Source of the DNA: Chitinophaga oryzae | GTDB lineage: Bacteria > Bacteroidota > Bacteroidia > Chitinophagales > Chitinophagaceae | NCBI RefSeq assembly: GCF_012516375.2 | Contig: NZ_CP051204.2 | Location: forward strand, 1,240,001-1,304,000 | Length of the DNA: 64,000 bases | Direction of reading: 5' to 3' | Part shown: positions 54,012 to 62,019 of the stretch, piece by piece | Layout of the letters: the number at the start of each line of letters is the position of its first letter | How positions within the stretch are numbered: position 1 is the first letter of the stretch | Translations under genes and position numbers: made by a program | The notes under the pieces: generated by a model | Told to the model about the DNA's origin: nothing | Database searches by the model: none | Seen by the model: the letters and a program-made list of their open reading frames with translations, nothing else

Positions 54012-54698
54012 TTAACATAAGCCGGCCAGTGACTTGACAACCGATACCAGTTCATCGTTCAGTTGTTTGACGGCCAGCGGGATATTCCATTTGCTCTTAT
54101 CCCGTATTTCCACATAGTTGGAGATACTGCGGAGCTGGAGGAAGGGAATATTTTCCGAGAGGCAGGCGTAGTGGAAGGCGGCGCCTTCCATGCTTTCCAC
54201 ATCGGGCATGTATTTGCTTTCCAGCCGGGTGATGGTGGGGATGCTGCCGCTGACCATATTCACGCTGACGCCGGTGGCTTTGGGCAGGTGGGGCAGGTAA
54301 GGCAGGCCGGCGAAAGTATTGACCAGGGCGTTGCCGGTGAAAGGCGGCTGGGAGGCTTGCCAGAGCTGTATATCAAATAAATCTTTAAACTGATCCTGAT
54401 CTTCCGCGCCGAGATCGGCGAGGTATTCGCGTTCTACCATCACGAGGGAGCCCAGGGGCCATTCATGGCGGAAAGAGCCGGCGATACCGGCCTGCAGGGC
54501 CACATCAGGGCGGTGAGCGGCGAGGTAACGGCCAAGGCTATAGGCGTAATGCATCATGCCGATGCCGGCAATCAGCAGCTGAATGTCGCAGTTGGCCAGG
54601 CGGTATTGGTGGGCAGATACTTTTTGGCTTTCACGGTCAAGGAATTGCAAAAAAGGCTGGACTTCCAGTATGGTCGCAGCGGTAACCAATAATTTCAT
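54012..54698 (-). CDS. mqnB: Futalosine hydrolase (MqnB)
   Basis: A 228-aa nucleoside-phosphorylase-fold enzyme that hydrolyses futalosine (or aminofutalosine) to release the base. IGMMHYAYSLGRYLA, LQAGIAGSFRHEWPLGSLV, and VESMEGAAFHYACL (the Glu/Asp substrate loop) are characteristic. The ATG at 54698 (MKLLVTAAT) is chosen over a TTG at 54716. It is the first gene of a two-gene operon with mqnD and divergent from the queD-like gene. Confidence 0.93.
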   Translation of the reverse strand: MKLLVTAATILEVQPFLQFLDRESQKVSAHQYRLANCDIQLLIAGIGMMHYAYSLGRYLAAHRPDVALQAGIAGSFRHEWPLGSLVMVEREYLADLGAEDQDQFKDLFDIQLWQASQPPFTGNALVNTFAGLPYLPHLPKATGVSVNMVSGSIPTITRLESKYMPDVESMEGAAFHYACLSENIPFLQLRSISNYVEIRDKSKWNIPLAVKQLNDELVSVVKSLAGLC

Positions 54699-54763
54699 GC
54701 GGTAAAAGTACGGCAAAAATGATCGCTGGCAGTGTAAAACAATTGACAGGAATAAGGATAAAC

Positions 54764-54795
54764 TTGGGACTACTCAGAGAATAGTGGTATTTTTG
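54764..54795 (+). promoter_or_regulatory. Promoter of the 6-carboxytetrahydropterin synthase-like gene
   Basis: TTG (54764-54766), a 21-bp spacer and TATTTTTG (54788-54795) fit the Bacteroidota consensus and place transcript start just before the ATG at 54814. Confidence 0.65.
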
Positions 54796-54813
54796 CGAAA
54801 ATTTTTTGCAATA

Positions 54814-55227
54814 ATGATTTATTTAACGCGAGTAGAGAACTTTAATGCAGCGCATAAGTTGTCTAACCCGGCATGGAGCAAAGAAAAGAACGAGGAAGTA
54901 TTCGGAAAATGTGCCAATGACAACTGGCATGGTCATAACTACGAATTGCATGTAACCATAAAAGGTAACCCTGATCCGGAAACCGGCTTTGTGTTTAATG
55001 CCAAGACTTTGGGTGTGATTATCCGGGATGCTGTTATTGAGAAGATAGACCATCGGAACCTCAATCTGGACGTGGATTTTATGGCGGGCAAATTTACCTC
55101 GGCCGAAAATCTGGCGATCGCTATCTGGGACCAGTTGACCCCGCATTTACCTGCCGAGGTACAGCTGCATTGCATCAAGCTGTATGAAACTCCCCGTATA
55201 TATGTAGAATATTACGGCGGCAAATAA
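54814..55227 (+). CDS. queD: 6-carboxy/6-pyruvoyl-tetrahydropterin synthase family (QueD-like)
   Basis: A 137-aa enzyme using 7,8-dihydroneopterin triphosphate. FNAAHKL supplies one zinc His; KCANDNWHGHNYELHV supplies the catalytic Cys and two further His. DHRNLNLDVDF and PRIYVEYYGGK complete the fold. QueD makes the queuosine precursor, while PTPS makes a biopterin precursor; the neighbouring folE supplies the substrate for either. The ATG at 54814 is chosen over an upstream start. Confidence 0.88.
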   Translation: MIYLTRVENFNAAHKLSNPAWSKEKNEEVFGKCANDNWHGHNYELHVTIKGNPDPETGFVFNAKTLGVIIRDAVIEKIDHRNLNLDVDFMAGKFTSAENLAIAIWDQLTPHLPAEVQLHCIKLYETPRIYVEYYGGK

Positions 55228-55312
55228 TATTGCCCACGCCTAACGGTATGACTTTGTGCAGTATTGGCAGGTGCGGGATAAGCATTTGGAATTTGAATAA
55301 AATCATATAAGA

Positions 55313-55900
55313 ATGGCGTATAATAAGGTTGAAAGTTACGATGAAAAGATCACGTCCGGTCTTGTAAAGAACTATAAAGAATGCCTCGAGCTGCTGGGAG
55401 AAGATGCTGAAAGGGAAGGATTGCTGAAAACACCTGAAAGGATGGCGAAAGCCATGCAATTCCTGACGCAGGGATACCAGCTCGATGCACGGGAAATCCT
55501 GAATGGCGCCAAATTTACGGAAGCCTACAGTGAAATGGTGATCGTAAAAGATATAGAGCTGTATTCCATGTGCGAGCATCATATGCTGCCTTTCTTCGGT
55601 AAAGCGCATGTGGCTTATATCCCCAACGGCTATATTACCGGCCTGAGCAAACTGGCCCGCGTGGTGGACGTATATGCCCGCCGGCTCCAGGTACAGGAAC
55701 GCATGACCCACCAGATACTGGACGCTATCCAGGAAACGCTGCAGCCACAGGGGGTAGCGGTGGTGATCGAAGCACAGCACCTCTGTATGATGATGCGCGG
55801 CGTGTCCAAACAAAACTCCGTTACCACCACTTCCGCTTTCAGCGGCCAGTTCCAGGATGGTACCACCAGGAGCGAGTTCATGAAACTGATTAAAAATTAA
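55313..55900 (+). CDS. folE: GTP cyclohydrolase I
   Basis: A 195-aa enzyme that converts GTP to 7,8-dihydroneopterin triphosphate, entry to folate and queuosine. Zinc and catalytic residues are visible in MCEHHMLPF (Cys87, His89/His90) and in [23 protein letters not shown] and QERMTHQI are typical. It lies 85 bp after the queD-like gene and ends at a hairpin terminator. Confidence 0.97.
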   Translation: MAYNKVESYDEKITSGLVKNYKECLELLGEDAEREGLLKTPERMAKAMQFLTQGYQLDAREILNGAKFTEAYSEMVIVKDIELYSMCEHHMLPFFGKAHVAYIPNGYITGLSKLARVVDVYARRLQVQERMTHQILDAIQETLQPQGVAVVIEAQHLCMMMRGVSKQNSVTTTSAFSGQFQDGTTRSEFMKLIKN

Positions 55901-55917
55901 GTCCCCCCGGACATTAA

Positions 55918-55956
55918 AAAAAATGGTTTAGCCAGCAACTGGTTAAACCATTTTTT
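55918..55956 (+). terminator. Terminator after folE
   Basis: A 13-bp AT-rich stem (55918-55930 with 55944-55956) whose 3' arm runs into T residues, 18 bp past the folE stop. Confidence 0.8.
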
Positions 55957-56024
55957 GTTTTAATGCTTTTTTGACGCAGCTTTGCAGCACCTGTAATAAT
56001 TCTTTATTAAATTCTAATTGATTG

Positions 56025-56032
56025 TATATTTG
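56025..56032 (+). promoter_or_regulatory. Candidate -7 box for fabD
   Basis: TATATTTG fits TAnnTTTG, 43 bp before the ATG. No TTG at the -33 position. Confidence 0.4.
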
Positions 56033-56075
56033 AATTATTTTTATATCTGATATAAACACTACAATATAAGCAACC

Positions 56076-56966
56076 ATGAAGCATGCATATGTATTTCCCG
56101 GGCAGGCATCGCAATTTCCGGGTATGGGTAAGAACCTGTATGACACCAATGAGAAAGCAAAGGAACTGTTTGAGAAAGCCAACGAAATCCTGGGATTTCG
56201 CATCTCTGATGTCATGTTTACCGGCACTGAGGAAGACCTGAAACAAACCAAAGTAACGCAGCCTGCCGTATTTTTGCATGCTGTGATCGCTTTTATGACT
56301 ACAGAACATTCCCAACCAGACATGGTAGCTGGCCACTCCCTGGGAGAATTTTCCGCCCTCGTTGCCAACGGGGTACTGTCTTTCGAAGAAGCGTTGCGCC
56401 TGGTAGCCATCAGGGCGAATGCCATGCAGAAAGCATGCGAACAGCAACCCTCTACCATGGCCGTGATCCTGGGTATGGAAGATGCCAAAGTAGAAGAAAT
56501 CTGTGCCAAAGTAGCCGCTGAAACCAATGAAGTGGTGGTACCGGCCAACTATAACAGCCCGGGGCAACTGGTGATCTCCGGCACCGTGAAGGCGGTGGAG
56601 ACTGCCTGTGCGGAATTAAAAGCTGCCGGCGCTAAAAGAGCGATGGTACTGCCGGTAGGCGGCGCCTTCCATTCTCCGCTGATGGAATCTGCCCGTGAAG
56701 AACTGAAAGCAGCTATCGAAAAAGCAGTCTTCAACACACCTGCCTGCCCGGTATACCAAAACGTGGTAGCCGCCGCAGTGACAGAACCGGCACAGATCAA
56801 ACAAAACCTGATCGACCAGCTCACCGGCCCGGTAAAATGGAGCCAGTCCGTACTGGCCATGGTAGCCGACGGCGCAACTGCATTCACCGAAGTAGGTCCG
56901 GGTAAAGTGTTACAGGGACTGGTGCAGAAAATAGCGAAAGAGGTATCTGTTAATGGAATCAGCTAA
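56076..56966 (+). CDS. fabD: Malonyl-CoA:ACP transacylase
   Basis: A 296-aa enzyme that loads malonate on acyl carrier protein for fatty acid synthesis. VFPGQASQFPGMG at the N-terminus, the nucleophile elbow AGHSLGE (Ser88), the Arg-containing LVAIRANAM and the His in VGGAFHSPLM form the active site. Normal length. It stands alone, followed by a hairpin. Confidence 0.97.
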   Translation: MKHAYVFPGQASQFPGMGKNLYDTNEKAKELFEKANEILGFRISDVMFTGTEEDLKQTKVTQPAVFLHAVIAFMTTEHSQPDMVAGHSLGEFSALVANGVLSFEEALRLVAIRANAMQKACEQQPSTMAVILGMEDAKVEEICAKVAAETNEVVVPANYNSPGQLVISGTVKAVETACAELKAAGAKRAMVLPVGGAFHSPLMESAREELKAAIEKAVFNTPACPVYQNVVAAAVTEPAQIKQNLIDQLTGPVKWSQSVLAMVADGATAFTEVGPGKVLQGLVQKIAKEVSVNGIS

Positions 56967-56984
56967 CTGATTTGCGGATTTCCT

Positions 56985-57006
56985 GATTTTGATATTTAGA
57001 AATTTG
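56985..57006. repeat. Copy of the dispersed AT-rich motif
   Basis: It matches 26015-26036 at 21 of 22 positions and directly precedes the terminator-like hairpin after fabD. Confidence 0.6.
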
Positions 57007-57052
57007 AAATGCAGCGGAGAGCTCACTCTATGATGTGATCTCCGCTGCATTT
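57007..57052. terminator. Hairpin between fabD and the GNAT gene
   Basis: A 14-bp perfect stem (57007-57020 with 57039-57052) with an 18-nt loop that can extend the stem. T residues follow on the plus strand and A-rich sequence precedes it. Suits converging genes. Confidence 0.75.
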
Positions 57053-57085
57053 TTCATATTCCAAAATCCGTAAATCAAAAAATCT

Positions 57086-57937
57086 CTATATCTCTATTCC
57101 CATTTCGTATTGTGACAGATAGTGCCCGAGCCCCGATTTCTCCAGGAAAGCACTGATCTCCGGATTTTTTTCATCAATGTTGATAATGCTCATGGGCCCA
57201 TCCAGTGCGGCGGATACGTGCTGCAGCAGCGTGCTGGCGATGCCCCGGCGGCGGAAGCCCGGATGTACGCCGATATTGCGGATACGCCGGCTGTCTTTGT
57301 GCACGGTGATATAACCGACGGTCTGCCCGTCCAGCTGCGCTTCCCAGGTGGTGGTCACCGGGTACTCCCTTTCTATACTGGCTGCATTGTTGCTCCAGGC
57401 GGGTTCCATGTCCATGAAAGTAGAAAGAAGGTTCCAGTCCGGCCGCGCCGCTTCCCGGATAGTGACATCGGGATTGGTGGCAGTAACGGCGACGGTGCCT
57501 TTGTAGCAGTGGAACGTGCGCAGCTTGTGAAAGCCACTGTTCGTATAGGCTTTAATGGCGGGGAGATTGGAGGTGATCACTTCCAGCAGTATTTTCCGGA
57601 TGCCGGCCTGCTGATAACGAGGGATGAATTGGTGATACATTTTTTGTATCAGGTGTTGTCCGCGATAGGCGGGCGTTACACCGGTGCCGCCATTATACAG
57701 TACCGTAGGGTGGGTGTCATGGTTGGCGCCATGCAGGATAAAGGCGCCGAGATCGTTGCCGTTGAAAGCGCCGACAGACCATTCACGCCGTAGGTTTTCA
57801 GCTTTCATCTTCTGTTCAAGGATGGAAGGAGTGAGGTGCATCGGTACGATATAATCGCTGAATGCGTTATTGAACGTATGGCTGAGGGTTTCGGTCGATT
57901 CTCCCCGGAGGTCTCTGAAATCGTGAAGAAAAATCAT
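57086..57937 (-). CDS. GNAT-family N-acetyltransferase, two GNAT modules
   Basis: A protein of about 283 aa. The first module contains YNGGTGVTPAYRGQHLIQKMYHQF (acetyl-CoA loop of the RGxxL type) and IKAYTNSGFHKLRTFHCYKG. The second contains IRNIGVHPGFRRRGIASTLL and SAFLEKSGLGHYLSQYEM. The acceptor is unknown. Several start codons are possible (57967, 57955, 57937); 57937 (MIFLHDFRDL) is chosen because the upstream residues are only hydrophobic and not family-like. Confidence 0.85.
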   Translation of the reverse strand: MIFLHDFRDLRGESTETLSHTFNNAFSDYIVPMHLTPSILEQKMKAENLRREWSVGAFNGNDLGAFILHGANHDTHPTVLYNGGTGVTPAYRGQHLIQKMYHQFIPRYQQAGIRKILLEVITSNLPAIKAYTNSGFHKLRTFHCYKGTVAVTATNPDVTIREAARPDWNLLSTFMDMEPAWSNNAASIEREYPVTTTWEAQLDGQTVGYITVHKDSRRIRNIGVHPGFRRRGIASTLLQHVSAALDGPMSIINIDEKNPEISAFLEKSGLGHYLSQYEMGIEI

Positions 57938-58009
57938 GATAAAAATGTATGTCATCAATATTAACAATGATTGATGACATACCGGATGAGAATATTATAA
58001 GCGGGAAGT

Positions 58010-58480
58010 TTAGGATAACTCTACGCTGACATTTACCCATTCTGCGTCAAACTTCGCTGCGTACTTTTTGTAGAAATTGATGGCTGGTTCGTTCCACTCG
58101 AGCACCTGCCAGAGAACGCCGCTGTACTGCCTTTCCTTCGCTTCTTCAATGATGCGGTCCAGCAGCAGTTTGCCAATGCCTTTACCGCGCCATTGTTCTG
58201 TCACGATGAGGTCTTCCAGGTACAAACGGCAACCTTTCCAGGTAGAGTAGCGGACATAAAACAGGGCAAAACCCACTATCAGCTCCTGGCCGTCCGCGCC
58301 GGAAGTGGTGGCCACAAAAGCTTTCCATACCGGGCTTACGCCGAAGCCGGCATCTTCAAAGTGGGCAAGGCTTACGGTTACTTCCTGCGGCGCGTTTTCA
58401 TATTCGGCCAGCTCCCGGATCAGTTCCATCAGCCGGGGGCAATCTTCTTTTCGTGCAATCCTTAACGTTATATCTGCCAT
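58010..58480 (-). CDS. GNAT-family N-acetyltransferase
   Basis: A 156-aa single-domain acetyltransferase. ITLRIARKEDCPRLMELIRELAEYE at the N-terminus, YLEDLIVTEQWRGKGIGKLLLDRII (acetyl-CoA binding RGKGIG) and VLEWNEPAINFYKKYAAKFDAEW resemble the diamine/spermidine acetyltransferase subgroup. The acceptor cannot be settled from sequence. It lies just upstream of the other GNAT gene (about 72 bp) and may be transcribed with it. Confidence 0.9.
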   Translation of the reverse strand: MADITLRIARKEDCPRLMELIRELAEYENAPQEVTVSLAHFEDAGFGVSPVWKAFVATTSGADGQELIVGFALFYVRYSTWKGCRLYLEDLIVTEQWRGKGIGKLLLDRIIEEAKERQYSGVLWQVLEWNEPAINFYKKYAAKFDAEWVNVSVELS

Positions 58481-58755
58481 GTTGTGTTTGTTTATGCAGG
58501 TGGACCGGCTGCTTGTTTCTGAACCGCCGCAGTTTCACCTGTTGCAAAATAATCAAAATTACGGGGATCTGTTTGGTGTCCGCACCAAAGGAGCAGCAAC
58601 GGGTTGATGATTGCCGGGAAGGTGGCTGGCCATACCAGGCCGCTGCCTTCCGGAAAGCTGCGGACATCATTTTTTCCGGCGCCGCAGGCAAATTGACAAA
58701 CAATATTGTAATTTGTTGGAGAATCATTAGGATTTGATTAATTAACCTTTTGTCC

Positions 58756-59247
58756 ATGAAAGAAATCCTGGTGCGGTTCGCATCTTATAACCACTGGGCT
58801 AACCAACAGCTGGTGGCGGTCATGTTGAAGCTGAATGCGGAGCAGGTCATGCAGGACCCTGGAGACACTTTCCCTTCCCTGTTTAAAACGGTATGTCATC
58901 TATGGCAGGGAGAGAGTATCTGGTATCAGCGGTTGCAGCTGACGGAACAGCCGGTAGACCCCACAGCATCGTTTAGCGGAAGCTTTACAGAAGCCTGCGA
59001 GGCATGGCTGCGGCAGTCGCTCCGGCTGCAGGAGTGGGTGAAGCAGGCTACCGAAGCGAGGTTGAACCACACCATCGCCTTTGCGCCCCGCAAAGGAGAA
59101 CAGGTGAAGCTGCCGGTACGGGATGCTGTCATGGATTCCTGCAACCACAGTACCTTTTATCGCGGGCAACTGGTGCGTATGTTGCAACAGCTGGGGGTGA
59201 AACGGGTACCTGCTACCGACTACCACCGTTTTAAGCCTAAAAAGTAG
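58756..59247 (+). CDS. DinB-family (YfiT-like) metal-binding protein
   Basis: A 163-aa four-helix bundle protein. Three metal-ligand His are in the family positions: YNHWANQQL, CHLWQGES and CNHSTFYRGQLVRML. Family members include thiol-dependent transferases; the activity here is unknown. The ATG at 58756 is chosen over a TTG two codons earlier. The 275-bp gap before it (58481-58755) holds no recognisable feature. Confidence 0.85.
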   Translation: MKEILVRFASYNHWANQQLVAVMLKLNAEQVMQDPGDTFPSLFKTVCHLWQGESIWYQRLQLTEQPVDPTASFSGSFTEACEAWLRQSLRLQEWVKQATEARLNHTIAFAPRKGEQVKLPVRDAVMDSCNHSTFYRGQLVRMLQQLGVKRVPATDYHRFKPKK

Positions 59248-59295
59248 GCGATTTATATTATTTTTACCTCATATACGCAGGAAAAACTCCCTTTT

Positions 59296-59991
59296 ATGAA
59301 TGCAGCTTCTTTTTATGGGCAGGCCCCGAAACACCTGGTAGCGGTAGATTGTATCATCTTTGGTTTCGATGAAGGCAAGCTGAAGTTGTTGGTGATGAAG
59401 CGGAAGCTGGCTCCCATGGCCGGCGAATGGTCGCTGGTAGGCGGCTTTGTGCAGGCGGAGGAGAGTACTGACGATGCTGCGGCGAGGGTCCTCAAACTGA
59501 CCACCGGCCTGGAAGACATTTATATGGACCAGCTGCATTGTTACGGAGAGGTAAACCGTGATACGGGCGCACGCGTAATATCCGTGGCCTACTATGCACT
59601 GATCCGCATCAAAGACCATGACCGCCCGCTGGCCCAGGAACATGGCGCTCACTGGCTGGAGCTGCATGAAATCCCCACGCTCATATTCGACCACAACAGA
59701 ATGATCAACGACGCGCTGGTGCAACTGCGTAATAACGCGCATTTCCATCCTATCGGGTTTGAACTGCTGCCGGAGAAATTTACGCTGTCGCAACTCAGAA
59801 GCCTCTACGAGGAAATATACCAAAAGACACTTGATAAGCGTAACTTTAGAAAGAAAATACTGTCACTGGACGTGATGGAGAAGCTGGAGGAAAAGGACAA
59901 GACCTCCTCCAAAAAAGGCGCACACCTGTATCGTTTTGATCCCGCACGGTATGAGGTACTGATGCGGAAGGGACTGGTGTTCGAGATATAG
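59296..59991 (+). CDS. Nudix-related transcriptional regulator (NrtR/AraR type)
   Basis: A 231-aa protein: an N-terminal Nudix fold (about 12-150) and a C-terminal winged helix-turn-helix (about 155-231, PEKFTLSQLRSLYEEIYQK, KRNFRKKILSLDVMEKLEEK, GAHLYRFD). The Nudix box begins GGFVQAEES but the REUxEExGU part reads RVLKLTTGL, so the metal-binding glutamates are gone. This is the pattern of Nudix proteins turned into ligand sensors, such as NAD-related NrtR or the arabinose regulator AraR of Bacteroidota. The ligand is unknown; no sugar or NAD gene is next to it. Confidence 0.88.
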   Translation: MNAASFYGQAPKHLVAVDCIIFGFDEGKLKLLVMKRKLAPMAGEWSLVGGFVQAEESTDDAAARVLKLTTGLEDIYMDQLHCYGEVNRDTGARVISVAYYALIRIKDHDRPLAQEHGAHWLELHEIPTLIFDHNRMINDALVQLRNNAHFHPIGFELLPEKFTLSQLRSLYEEIYQKTLDKRNFRKKILSLDVMEKLEEKDKTSSKKGAHLYRFDPARYEVLMRKGLVFEI

Positions 59992-60075
59992 CCGGCGCCG
60001 GGTGAAAATGAACAAAATGAACGACCGCCGGCGGTGAAGGGTTCGCTGTATTATTTTTACTTTTCCGGTTGAATT

Positions 60076-62004
60076 ATGATGATCCTCAGACGATATATGC
60101 TGTTGCATATGTGCTGGTTGTTGTTTGTTTTCCCGACATTGCTGCATGGGCAGCATAAAGAGATCGGCAGGATTAAATCACAACTGCCGCACATTGGCGA
60201 CAGCGTGACTTATGTAGACGCCCTTAACAGACTGGCGGCGGTATATCAGGCCTGCCAGCTGGACAGCTGCGGTCGTTATGCGTCCATGGCGAGGGATATG
60301 GCCGTCCGTATCGGTTACCCCTCCGGCAAGGCCCGGGCACTGCGCAACCTGGGAAACTACTATGCCCTCCGTCCTCATCGTTACCTCTCTTATCTCTTTT
60401 ATAACGACGCCCTGGAAGAAAGCCGTAAAGCCGGCGATTCGGTCAATGTATCACAGGTGATGATGAACATTGGCATCTATCACTATTTTACAGGTAAACT
60501 GGCTTCGGCCAACGATTACGTGGCACAATCGCTGAAGCTGACACGGCACCTGAAGGAAGACTCGCTGCACGCCCTCGGGCTGGGCAACTATTACGCCATC
60601 AACTATACCGACAGCAGTACCCGGGCTGCAGCCGCTACCGCATTGTCCGAAGCCACCACGCTGGCAGAACGTTACCACGATACCCGTGAACTGCTCTATA
60701 TCCGGTTGCTGCTGGCCAATGAAGACTACGTGGCCGAACGTTTTGAAGCTGCAAAGAAAAGAGTGCGGCAGGTGCTGGACACGGCCATCAGGGAAGGGTT
60801 TGCGTATTATGCCATGCGCGCCTCGATGGAACTGTCGGAGTACAAAAGCCGGCTCGGGGAGCCGGACTCGCTGGCACATCTTCAGGATGCTGTATCACAT
60901 GCCGTCGCGGGCGGATATATCGGGCTGCTGCTGCCGCAGGTAACACAACTGTACCATTATTTCCAGCAACAGAAAGACACGCTGCAGGCCGCCCGCTACA
61001 GCCGCATTGCACTGAATATCATGCAACAGCAACAGGACGATATGCAACAGGGAGAAATGGATTATATCGCCTACTCGCTGCAGGACCAGACACTGGATTC
61101 CCTGAAAATGCAGTCGGACCTGCAGCAGGCAGCGCTGCAAAAGACGAGGCTGGCGCAGCGCTACTCGCAATACCTGTTTATTTTCGTGGTGGCCATTATC
61201 CTGCTGCTGATCGTGCTCACATGGTTCCTGGTGCGCTCCTACCGCTCTTCCCGCCTCCGCTCCCAGCGCCTTGCCCGCGTGAAAACAGAGATAGCCGCGG
61301 CCAATGAAGTGCTGAAAAAAAACGATGACTTCAAAAATAAACTGATCTCGTTGATTGCACATGACTTCAGGACGCCGCTGTATAACATTATCGATATTAC
61401 CGGATTTGTCAATGAAGATATCCTCACCCCTGAAGATGCTACCGGCATGGTGATGGAAGTGGAGCAAACCGCCACCGCCACCCTGTCTGTTTTTGAAGAA
61501 ATACTCAGCTGGATGCGGACGCAGCTGTCGGGATTTGTATACCGGCCGCATTCCTTTGTGCTGGCCGATATGCTGGAGATGTCCGCCCGCAATGTGCAGC
61601 ATCTGATGCGCGAAAAAAATATCCGGCTGGAGCAACAGGTGCCCGAAGGGTTGACGGTGCAGGGCGACTTTGAGATGCTGCAGTTTATCCACCGTAATTT
61701 CCTGCATAACGCTATCAAGTTTTCCCCGGAGAATGGAGTTATAACGATAACGGCTATACGTAAAGATGGTTATGTTGAAGTTTTTTTCCGGGACCAGGGG
61801 CCGGGCATTGACCCGGAGGTACTGCCGGGATTGTTTACCTACAACAGTGAAAGCTATGCGCGGAAGGGGGCCGGCAAGGGAGCAGGCCTGGCATTGATCA
61901 TCTGTCGTGACTTCATAGATAAAATGAATGGAAATGCGGGCGCACAGAATAATGAAGAAGGCGGAAGCACCTTCTTTTACCGGGTGCCGGAAATAGACGT
62001 TTAA
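60076..62004 (+). CDS. TPR-containing sensor histidine kinase (intact)
   Basis: A 642-aa protein: signal peptide or anchor (MMILRRYMLLHMCWLLFVFPTLLHG), an N-terminal periplasmic region of TPR-like helices (about 25-355), one membrane segment (about 362-387), a short coiled coil, HisKA with the phosphoacceptor His429 in LIAHDFRTPL, and a HATPase_c domain. The ATPase motifs are complete: N box NFLHNAIKFSPENG (Asn545), G1 box FRDQGPGIDPEVL, G2 box GKGAGLALIICRDF. It is predicted to sense an envelope cue and to phosphorylate a response regulator, which is not in the window. A paralogue follows 15 bp downstream. Confidence 0.92.
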   Translation: MMILRRYMLLHMCWLLFVFPTLLHGQHKEIGRIKSQLPHIGDSVTYVDALNRLAAVYQACQLDSCGRYASMARDMAVRIGYPSGKARALRNLGNYYALRPHRYLSYLFYNDALEESRKAGDSVNVSQVMMNIGIYHYFTGKLASANDYVAQSLKLTRHLKEDSLHALGLGNYYAINYTDSSTRAAAATALSEATTLAERYHDTRELLYIRLLLANEDYVAERFEAAKKRVRQVLDTAIREGFAYYAMRASMELSEYKSRLGEPDSLAHLQDAVSHAVAGGYIGLLLPQVTQLYHYFQQQKDTLQAARYSRIALNIMQQQQDDMQQGEMDYIAYSLQDQTLDSLKMQSDLQQAALQKTRLAQRYSQYLFIFVVAIILLLIVLTWFLVRSYRSSRLRSQRLARVKTEIAAANEVLKKNDDFKNKLISLIAHDFRTPLYNIIDITGFVNEDILTPEDATGMVMEVEQTATATLSVFEEILSWMRTQLSGFVYRPHSFVLADMLEMSARNVQHLMREKNIRLEQQVPEGLTVQGDFEMLQFIHRNFLHNAIKFSPENGVITITAIRKDGYVEVFFRDQGPGIDPEVLPGLFTYNSESYARKGAGKGAGLALIICRDFIDKMNGNAGAQNNEEGGSTFFYRVPEIDV

Positions 62005-62019
62005 AAAGATACCGTCAGG

